The notes under the pieces: generated by a model | Database searches by the model: none | Told to the model about the DNA's origin: nothing | The model's input: only the letters and a program-made list of their open reading frames with translations | In this document: positions 17,399-23,229 of the stretch, piece by piece | Numbering within the stretch: position 1 is the first letter of the stretch | Layout: every line of letters starts with the position of its first letter | Position numbers and translations under genes: made by a program | DNA from: VRUE01 sp036524775 | GTDB lineage: Bacteria > Actinomycetota > Thermoleophilia > Solirubrobacterales > 70-9 | Assembly (NCBI GenBank): GCA_036524775.1 | Contig: DATDBO010000025.1 | Location: 1 to 23,229, forward strand | Direction: 5' to 3' | DNA length: 23,229 nt

Positions 17399-17418
17399 AT
17401 TCCAACAAAGGCGCCACG
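17378..17418. repeat. Perfect 14-bp inverted repeat around the DUF559 gene start codon
   Basis: CGTGGCGCCTTTGT at 17378-17391 is exactly complementary to ACAAAGGCGCCACG at 17405-17418, with a 13-nt spacer. The start codon of the minus-strand gene (17396-17398) and its GGA ribosome-site remnant lie in the spacer. The downstream arm encodes His-Lys-Gly-Ala-Thr at residues 3-7. In RNA the arms would place the start codon in the loop of a very stable hairpin; in DNA they could be an operator for a dimeric regulator. Confidence 0.9.
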
Positions 17419-17535
17419 AGCCTCGGCTCTCCCCCGGCGGCGTTCGAATTGGCCGCAGCTTGCGCGCGGTTTACGTTGTCGCGTGGCGAGAGCGCGTCGC
17501 ACACGCAGCCGGCAAGGCTTCATCGAAGGCCGTGC
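17419..17535. other. Intergenic stretch with no recognised feature
   Basis: The gap between the ICMT-type gene and the inverted repeat before the DUF559 gene holds no convincing ORF, hairpin or promoter hexamers. It is the longest gene-free stretch in the window apart from the rpsA/oxidoreductase divergent region (6623-6746), in which only the orphan Shine-Dalgarno was found. Confidence 0.5.
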
Positions 17536-18165
17536 TCAGGGCGACCCCGTCTTGGGGACGCTGCGCAGCAATCCGACGCCGGGGACGAAGCGGCCGACTC
17601 GAGCCGCGTAGGACTCGTATTCCTCGCTGTGAGCCTTGCGCAGATAGGGCTCCTCGACCAGCCTTACTTGCAGCTCGAGGCCGACGAAGAGGGTGACGAT
17701 GGCGGCCAGGGCGAGGGCGTTTGGCACCATCAGGACGAGGCCGAGGACCGTGGGGAGCATCGCGCTGTAGATCGGGTTGCGGACAAGGCGGAAGGGACCG
17801 TCGGTGACGAGGTCGGTGCGCTCCTCGGGATCGACGCCGACCCGCCACGAGTCGCCCATCGCGAGCTGGGCGGCGAAGGTCGCGGCGATGCCGCAGACGG
17901 CAATCGCCAGGCCGATCCAATTGCCGACCGAGCCGTCGAGCGCGGCGATCGGTTCGAGCACGTCGAGCAGGACCAGGATCGGCGCCGCGCCGCCCATCGC
18001 CAGGCCGGTGATGAACAGTCCGCCGGCAATCCACTCCCACGGGCCGGCATCGGGAGGCAGGCCGTGCAGCCCGGTCGAGCCGGTGTGGCGCAGCTGGATC
18101 GCAACACGCACTCCGAAGGTGATCGCCAGGGAGACGAGATAGAGGACGAGAGCCGTGGTCGCCAT
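17536..18165 (-). CDS. Isoprenylcysteine carboxyl methyltransferase (ICMT) family membrane protein
   Basis: This 209-aa membrane protein has about five hydrophobic segments (4-24, 45-70, 82-102, 136-165). The ICMT/PEMT-type SAM-binding signature is visible: SWRVGVDPEERTDLVTDGPF followed by RLVRNPIY (126-133), then EEPYLRKAHSEEYESYAARVGRFVPG (171-196). Family members transfer a methyl group from S-adenosylmethionine to lipid-like or prenylated substrates in the membrane; the bacterial substrates are mostly unknown. ATG 18165 begins directly with the first helix. It is divergent from malic enzyme across 98 bp that contains two palindromes. Prenyl-protein methylation is unlikely in bacteria, so a lipid or quinone-like substrate is inferred. 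Confidence 0.9.
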   Translation of the reverse strand: MATTALVLYLVSLAITFGVRVAIQLRHTGSTGLHGLPPDAGPWEWIAGGLFITGLAMGGAAPILVLLDVLEPIAALDGSVGNWIGLAIAVCGIAATFAAQLAMGDSWRVGVDPEERTDLVTDGPFRLVRNPIYSAMLPTVLGLVLMVPNALALAAIVTLFVGLELQVRLVEEPYLRKAHSEEYESYAARVGRFVPGVGLLRSVPKTGSP

Positions 18166-18170
18166 GCCGG

Positions 18171-18189
18171 GACGATTTCATGGATCGTC
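18171..18189. promoter_or_regulatory. Inverted repeat upstream of the ICMT gene
   Basis: GACGAT (18171-18176) and ATCGTC (18184-18189) form a perfect 6-bp inverted repeat with a 7-nt spacer, 6-24 nt upstream of the ICMT start in the divergent region. It is a candidate operator; the arms are short enough to occur by chance. Confidence 0.3.
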
Positions 18190-18240
18190 GGCCGGAGAAG
18201 GCGACCTCGCGGCGATCGCAGGCGGGCGCGGGCGACGAGG

Positions 18241-18253
18241 CGAATCTGATTCG
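18241..18253. promoter_or_regulatory. Palindrome CGAATC-T-GATTCG before malic enzyme
   Basis: A perfect 6-bp inverted repeat around one central base lies 11-23 nt before the malic enzyme ATG, where a ribosome-binding site would be expected. No Shine-Dalgarno is visible nearby. Its form fits a repressor site; this is inference. Confidence 0.45.
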
Positions 18254-18263
18254 ATAGCCGACC

Positions 18264-19721
<1,458 letters not shown>

Positions 19722-19725
19722 CCCG

Positions 19726-20631
19726 GTGCGGGTGCTGGTCACCGGAGCGAGCGGCTTCATCGGCTCGACGCTCTGCGATGCGCTGCTCGCCCGCGGCGAC
19801 ACGGTCATCGGGCTCTCGCGCGACCCGCAGCGGGCGCGCGGCACGAACCCAAGCGTCATCTGGCACGCCTGGGAGCCGACCCTCGAACGGCCGCCGGCGG
19901 CGGCTTTCGAGAACGTCGACGGCGTCGTCAACCTCGAGGGCGAGAAGATCAACCAGCGCTGGAACGACGACGTCAAACGGCGGATCATGGAGAGCCGCCG
20001 CACTGGGACGCACAACCTGGTCGCCGCGATCGCGGCGCTCGAGCGCAAACCAAAGGTGCTGGTCAACCAGTCGGCGATCGGCTTCTACGGCGACCGCGGT
20101 GAGGCGATGGTCGACGAGTCGGGCGAGCCGGGCGAGGGCTACGACGCCGAGGTCGTGCGCGAGTGGGAGGCGGCGGCGCGCGAGGTCGAGGGTCTCGGCG
20201 TGCGCCTGGTCGTCGTCCGCACCGGCCACGTGCTCGACGCCGGCGGCGGCCTGCTGGGCGAGCTGCTGACGCCGTTCAAGCTCGGCATCGGCGGCCCGAT
20301 CGCGGGCGGGCGCCAGTACATGTCCTGGGTCCACATCGACGACGAGGTCGGGATCCTGCTCTGGGCGCTGGACAACGAGAAGGTGAGCGGGACGATCAAC
20401 TCAACGGCCCCAAACCCGGTCACCAACCGTGAGCTCTCGCGGGCGATCGGACGGGCGCTGCACCGGCCGGCGGCGACGCCGGTGCCGGGATTTGTTCTCG
20501 ACCTGAAATTCGGGTCGGAGTTCGGGAAAGTGCTGCGGGGCGGGCAAAGAGTCATGCCCCGAAGGGCATTGGACCTCGGTTACGAATTCCGCTATGCGGA
20601 CATAGACAGCGCGCTCAAGAGCTTGTTGTAG
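19726..20631 (+). CDS. TIGR01777-family epimerase-like SDR protein
   Basis: This is an extended short-chain dehydrogenase/reductase-like protein of the YfcH/SDR39U1 group. NAD(P)-binding TGASGFIG is at residues 6-13. VVNLEGEKINQRWNDDVKRR and ESRRTGTHNLV are diagnostic, as are NQSAIGFYGDRGE and MSWVHIDDEVGILLWAL. The end, RVMPRRALDLGYEFRYADIDSALKSL, is the DUF1731-type C-terminal segment. The 301-aa length matches the family. GTG 19726 starts at the nucleotide-binding strand, 4 nt after the malic enzyme stop. The reaction is unknown for the family. Its stop codon shares its last base with the 22-bp inverted repeat. Confidence 0.95.
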   Translation: MRVLVTGASGFIGSTLCDALLARGDTVIGLSRDPQRARGTNPSVIWHAWEPTLERPPAAAFENVDGVVNLEGEKINQRWNDDVKRRIMESRRTGTHNLVAAIAALERKPKVLVNQSAIGFYGDRGEAMVDESGEPGEGYDAEVVREWEAAAREVEGLGVRLVVVRTGHVLDAGGGLLGELLTPFKLGIGGPIAGGRQYMSWVHIDDEVGILLWALDNEKVSGTINSTAPNPVTNRELSRAIGRALHRPAATPVPGFVLDLKFGSEFGKVLRGGQRVMPRRALDLGYEFRYADIDSALKSLL

Positions 20632-20662
20632 GGGGAGGGTGGGGACCTCTCGCCGCTGCCTA

Positions 20663-20682
20663 CCACCGCCTTTCGGCGGTGG
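20663..20682. terminator. Hairpin, 8-bp stem, downstream of epimerase gene
   Basis: CCACCGCC-TTTC-GGCGGTGG is a perfect 8-bp stem with a 4-nt loop, 32 nt after the epimerase stop. No T-tract follows. The position between convergent genes fits termination. Confidence 0.6.
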
Positions 20683-20684
20683 AA

Positions 20685-20709
20685 TCTGGAGCCGCTTCGC
20701 GGCTCTAGA
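20685..20709. terminator. Hairpin, 11-bp stem, at the end of the exported-protein gene
   Basis: GAGCCGC-TTC-GCGGCTC (20689-20705) is perfect and extends outward by a G-T wobble and TCT/AGA. It lies directly after the minus-strand stop at 20710. It is a likely terminator for that strand or part of the composite element. Confidence 0.55.
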
Positions 20710-21165
20710 TCACCCTGCCGGGGCCGCTTCGCGAGGCATCGTCGAGAGGTCCCCACCCTCCCCCAATTCCCCCAGCAGGCTCCTCATCGCCTGAGTCCCG
20801 GACATGTCGGAGAACTGGCGGATGCCCGCAGCTTGCAGGATTGGCTCGGAGAAGCGGGTGGCTGCCTTCGTTCGCTCGCCGATGTAGGCGATCGCTGACG
20901 AATCCTCGGTCGCCCGTCGAGCGTTGGCGCCGATCGTGGCGAGGTCGAGCCGACCGTTGCTTTCAGCGCTCGGCAGGCAGCTGACTCGAACCCGCACGTC
21001 CCCCGCTTGCGCACCTGCCCGCGCCAGCTCCCGCTCGGCTCCGGCACAGAGGGGCTCGACAACATAGACGGTCATGGTGGCGCCGTCGGCGACACCTCCA
21101 CCCTCGCCGCAGCCAGCCCCGACGAGCAGGACGCCGACCGCCGCCAGCGCGGTCCACCTACCCAA
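20710..21165 (-). CDS. Short exported protein resembling an ABC substrate-binding domain
   Basis: The 151-aa protein has a hydrophobic start, MGRWTALAAVGVLLVGAGCGEGG, with a cysteine at position 19; the lipobox is imperfect (GAGC) but a lipoprotein is possible. The rest (MTVYVVEPLCAGAERELARAG, LATIGANARRATEDSSAIAYIGE, TRFSEPILQAAGI) resembles the first lobe of LivK-type periplasmic binding proteins, where sAIAYIGE...FSEPILQAAGI precedes the ligand pocket. Those proteins are about 350-400 aa, so this is a short or truncated form. The final 17-18 residues (EGGDLSTMPREAAPAG) are encoded by the right part of the palindromic element. TTG 21165 overlaps the phosphofructokinase stop by 8 bp. Ligand and function are unknown. 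Confidence 0.75.
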   Translation of the reverse strand: MGRWTALAAVGVLLVGAGCGEGGGVADGATMTVYVVEPLCAGAERELARAGAQAGDVRVRVSCLPSAESNGRLDLATIGANARRATEDSSAIAYIGERTKAATRFSEPILQAAGIRQFSDMSGTQAMRSLLGELGEGGDLSTMPREAAPAG

Positions 21166-22186
21166 AGAAGACCTCGGCCTCTTCGTACAGCTCCTTCGGC
21201 ACGGTCTTCAGCTCGTCGACGGCATCAGCGAGGTCGACCAGCTGAATGTCCGTGCCGCGCAGCGCCGTCATCTTGCCCCACTGCGCGGAGTCGGCCGCGT
21301 CGATCGCGTGAAGCCCGAAGCGGGTCGCGAGCACGCGGTCGAAGGCGGTCGGCGTGCCGCCGCGCTGGACGTGGCCAAGCACCGTCGCCCGCGTCTCTTT
21401 GCCGGTCCGCTGCTCGATCTCGCCCTCGAGCCAGTGGGCGATGCCGCCGAGGCGGACGTGGCCGAAGGCGTCCAGGCCCTTGTCCTGCGTCTCCGGCATG
21501 CCGCCGACCGGCTGGGCGCCCTCGGAGACGACGACGATCGGCGCGAAGCGCGCCTCCAGGCGGCGCCCAACCAGCTCGCAGACCTTCTCCAGGTCGAAGG
21601 GCTGCTCGGGGATGAGGATCACGTTGGCCCCCCCGGCGAGGCCGGCGTGGAAGGCAATCCAGCCGGCGTGTCGGCCCATCACCTCGACGATCAGCACGCG
21701 GTGGTGGCTGTCCGCGGTCGTGTGCAGGCGGTCGATCGCCTCCATCGCGATGTTGACCGCGGTGTCGAAGCCGAAGGTGTAGTCGGTGGCGCCAAGGTCG
21801 TTGTCGATCGTCTTCGGCACGCCGACGACATGTACGCCGTGCTCGGCGTGCAGCCGCGCGGCGACGCCGAGCGTGTCCTCGCCGCCGATCGCGATCAGGC
21901 CGTCGACCTCTCCCTTCGCCAGGTTCTCGACGATCCGCTCCGGGCCGCCGTCCTGCTCGAAGGGGTTCGTCCGCGAAGAGCCGAGGATCGTGCCGCCGCG
22001 CGGCAGGATGCCGCGCACCTCGGGCACGCCGAGCGGCCGGCTTTCGCCATGCAGGGGCCCGTGCCACCCGTCGCGGTAGCCGACGAACTCGTGGCCGAGC
22101 CCTTCGACTCCTTTGCGGACGATCGCACGGATCACCGCGTTGAGCCCTGGGCAGTCCCCGCCGCCGGTTAATACGCCGATCCGCAT
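21158..22186 (-). CDS. pfkA: 6-phosphofructokinase, probably pyrophosphate-dependent
   Basis: This enzyme phosphorylates fructose 6-phosphate to fructose 1,6-bisphosphate in glycolysis. The 342-aa protein has TGGGDCPGLNAVIR (7-20), GGEDTLG (101-107), PKTIDNDL (124-131) with catalytic Asp128, MGRHAGWIA (170-178) and LGHVQRGGTPTAFDR near the end. Asp104 and Lys125 are the residues known to mark pyrophosphate use; ATP enzymes normally have Gly at both places. The protein therefore looks like the Amycolatopsis-type PPi-PFK rather than the Streptomyces ATP enzyme, and may be reversible. ATG 22186 starts at the first beta strand. It is divergent from the methyltransferase gene, with a perfect palindrome 7 nt before the start, and is followed by the exported protein. 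Confidence 0.95.
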   Translation of the reverse strand: MRIGVLTGGGDCPGLNAVIRAIVRKGVEGLGHEFVGYRDGWHGPLHGESRPLGVPEVRGILPRGGTILGSSRTNPFEQDGGPERIVENLAKGEVDGLIAIGGEDTLGVAARLHAEHGVHVVGVPKTIDNDLGATDYTFGFDTAVNIAMEAIDRLHTTADSHHRVLIVEVMGRHAGWIAFHAGLAGGANVILIPEQPFDLEKVCELVGRRLEARFAPIVVVSEGAQPVGGMPETQDKGLDAFGHVRLGGIAHWLEGEIEQRTGKETRATVLGHVQRGGTPTAFDRVLATRFGLHAIDAADSAQWGKMTALRGTDIQLVDLADAVDELKTVPKELYEEAEVFFG

Positions 22187-22192
22187 TAAGGC

Positions 22193-22208
22193 GCAGGTTA
22201 GAACCTGC
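22193..22208. promoter_or_regulatory. Palindrome GCAGGTT-AG-AACCTGC before phosphofructokinase
   Basis: A perfect 7-bp inverted repeat with a 2-nt centre lies 7-22 nt upstream of the phosphofructokinase start, in the divergent region with the methyltransferase. ACCTGCCG recurs at 22203-22210 and 22240-22247, giving an extra half-site toward the methyltransferase. A shared operator is inferred. Confidence 0.5.
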
Positions 22209-22255
22209 CGCGCGCGGCGACAGGCGGTAAGTTGGACCGACCTGCCGAAAGCACG

Positions 22256-22267
22256 AAGGGAGCGAGG
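22256..22267 (+). promoter_or_regulatory. Ribosome-binding site deciding the methyltransferase start
   Basis: AAGGGAGCGAGG ends directly at ATG 22268, with AAGGGAG at good spacing. The alternative ATG at 22232 has no such site. Confidence 0.7.
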
Positions 22268-23083
22268 ATGAGCGACTCAGTCGATTTGGGCGCAATACGC
22301 GACGTTCAGCAGAAAACTTGGTCGGAAGGCGACTTCGCGATGGTCGCCAATCTGGTCAGCATGCCGTCCGAACAGCTCGCCGAGTCGCTCAAGATCATTC
22401 CCGGCGAGCGCGTGCTCGACATCGCCTGCGGCAGCGGCAACGCGGCGCTGGCTGCAGCACGGCGTGCCTGGGGGAACACGGTCGGGGTCGATTTCGTACC
22501 TGCTCTGCTCGAGCGCGGTCGGGAGAGGGCCGCCGCCGAGCGCCTCGAGGTCGAGTTCCTCGAGGGCGATGCCACCGACCTGCCCGTCGGTGATGCCGAG
22601 TTCGACGTGGTGACGTCAGTCTACGGCGCGATGTTCGCGGCGGACCAGGAGAAGGCTGCGGCGGAGCTGCTTCGCGTTTGCAAGCCGGGCGGGCGGATCG
22701 GCATGGGCAACTGGTCTCCCGAGGGCGCCGTCGGTGGCATGTTCATGACCGTCGCCAAGCACGCCCCTCCTCCCCCGGGCGTCAAGCCGCCGCTGCGCTG
22801 GGGGACCGAGGACGGGCTCAGCGAGCTGCTCGGCGACGGCGTCTCCGACCTGCGGGTCGAACGGCGCATCTCGCGCCAGCCCTTCCGTTCGGCCGACCAC
22901 TACATCGACTTCTTCCGCACCTACTTCGGTCCGGTCAAAGTCGCCTTTGAGCGGGTCGGCGAGGAGGGTGAAGCGGCTCTCGAGAAGGATCTGCGCGAGT
23001 ATCTCGCGGGGGCGAACACCGCCGGCGATAAGGCCCTCGTCCTCGAGGCCGAGTACCTGGAGGTAATTGCGACTCGGGCCTGA
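22268..23083 (+). CDS. Class I SAM-dependent methyltransferase
   Basis: This is a cytoplasmic Rossmann-fold methyltransferase of 271 aa. Motif I VLDIACGSGNAAL is at residues 49-61, the acidic end of beta-2 is in TVGVDFVP (Asp75), EFLEGDATDLP (96-106) is motif II, FDVVTSVYGAMF (112-123) and LLRVCKPGGRIGMGNW (134-149) follow. The layout matches the UbiE/Methyltransf_11/25 type. The C-terminus EYLEVIATRA is complete. ATG 22268 is chosen over the upstream in-frame ATG 22232 because AAGGGAGCGAGG immediately precedes it. The substrate is unknown. The gene stops only 6 nt before the stop of the convergent transposase gene. Confidence 0.93.
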   Translation: MSDSVDLGAIRDVQQKTWSEGDFAMVANLVSMPSEQLAESLKIIPGERVLDIACGSGNAALAAARRAWGNTVGVDFVPALLERGRERAAAERLEVEFLEGDATDLPVGDAEFDVVTSVYGAMFAADQEKAAAELLRVCKPGGRIGMGNWSPEGAVGGMFMTVAKHAPPPPGVKPPLRWGTEDGLSELLGDGVSDLRVERRISRQPFRSADHYIDFFRTYFGPVKVAFERVGEEGEAALEKDLREYLAGANTAGDKALVLEAEYLEVIATRA

Positions 23084-23229
23084 GGGGTCCTAGGTGTAAG
23101 ACCCAGCAACGTTATTCAGCTCGGCGAGTCGAGCTCCGGGCGACTTGTGGCTGAGAGAGCCGTGCGGTCTGCGCCAGTTATAGAACTCCAGCCAGCCAGA
23201 TAGCGCCGCGGTGCGCTGGGCGGAGTCGC
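23081..23229. mobile_element. Partial insertion sequence at window end
   Basis: The transposase end implies an IS running out of the window to the right. The left boundary is not resolved; TGAGGGGTCC at 23081-23090 may include the terminal inverted repeat, in which case the methyltransferase stop codon would be supplied by the IS. Confidence 0.55.
23090..23229 (-). CDS. C-terminal end of an IS481/IS3-type transposase, 5' part outside window
   Basis: The minus strand reads 45 codons to a TAG at 23090-23092. The peptide contains AALSGWLEFYNWRRPHGSLS followed by HKSPGARLAELNNVAGSYT, the typical end of DDE integrase-core transposases of the IS481/IS3 groups (WxxFYNxxRPHxSL). The active-site residues lie outside the window. 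The element end must lie between this stop and the methyltransferase gene or overlap it, because only 6 nt separate the two stop codons. Whether the copy is intact cannot be judged. Confidence 0.85.
   Translation of the reverse strand, partial: DSAQRTAALSGWLEFYNWRRPHGSLSHKSPGARLAELNNVAGSYT

Larger units (their letters stand above)
20631..20764. repeat. Composite palindromic element: 22-bp perfect inverted repeats with nested hairpins
   Basis: The 22-bp arm at 20631-20652 (begins GGGGGAGGGTGGGG, ends CTCTCG) is exactly complementary to the arm at 20743-20764. Between them are two perfect hairpins. The left arm starts at the stop codon of the epimerase gene; the right arm is coding for the last residues of the exported protein on the minus strand. 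The length and perfection are beyond a normal terminator and suggest a mobile or recently duplicated palindromic unit. No target-site duplication is obvious. Confidence 0.88.

Noticed and set aside
21074..22171. 365-codon open frame on the plus strand
   Set aside because: Antisense to phosphofructokinase.

Overview
The window is high-GC DNA with strong third-position G/C bias, many GTG and TTG starts, and 4-bp stop/start overlaps. The gene content and protein styles fit an actinobacterium, most likely of the Thermoleophilia/Solirubrobacterales type. The lineage is inferred from gene order, the lone XRE regulator, the secreted proteins with a shared C-terminal beta domain, and the actinobacterial phosphofructokinase. 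No 16S rRNA is present to confirm it. No tRNA, rRNA or CRISPR array was seen.

Layout. 1-1597 (-) is the 5' three quarters of uvrB. 1734-1982 (+) is a lone XRE regulator. 2029-6622 (-) is a tight run whose transcriptional order is rpsA, coaE, a lytic transglycosylase, an MFS transporter and a small membrane-anchored protein, mostly joined by 4-bp overlaps. 6747-7952 (+) is an FAD-dependent oxidoreductase that overlaps tail to tail with a YdcZ-type DMT transporter at 7863-8300 (-). 8381-12016 (-) encodes a 1211-aa secreted metzincin-type metalloprotease. 12071-14701 (-) is polA, 14733-16466 (-) a secreted CotH-kinase-like protein, 16478-17398 (-) an AbiEi-like/DUF559 protein and 17536-18165 (-) an ICMT-type membrane methyltransferase. 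18264-20631 (+) holds malic enzyme and a TIGR01777 epimerase. 20710-22186 (-) holds a short exported binding-protein-like protein and phosphofructokinase. 22268-23083 (+) is a SAM methyltransferase. The window closes inside an IS481/IS3-type transposase gene (23090 onward, -).

How the genes relate. polA, rpsA, coaE and uvrB form a conserved actinobacterial block (in Mycobacterium tuberculosis polA-rpsA-coaE are adjacent with uvrB close by). Here the block is opened between polA and rpsA by the oxidoreductase, transporter and metalloprotease. Two secreted proteins, the metalloprotease and the CotH-like protein, flank polA and share a similar C-terminal beta domain. Central carbon metabolism is represented by malic enzyme and a phosphofructokinase with the Asp/Lys signature of pyrophosphate-dependent enzymes.

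The least ordinary signals are non-coding. A perfect 14-bp inverted repeat encloses the start codon of the AbiEi-like/DUF559 gene. A 22-bp perfect inverted repeat with two nested hairpins at 20631-20764 forms the end of a coding gene. Related G-rich palindromes lie in the uvrB leader, in the disordered tail of rpsA and at the polA stop, and may be a small dispersed palindromic element family. Short palindromes also sit directly before the malic enzyme and phosphofructokinase genes. I do not see a convincing multi-gene defence or biosynthetic system.
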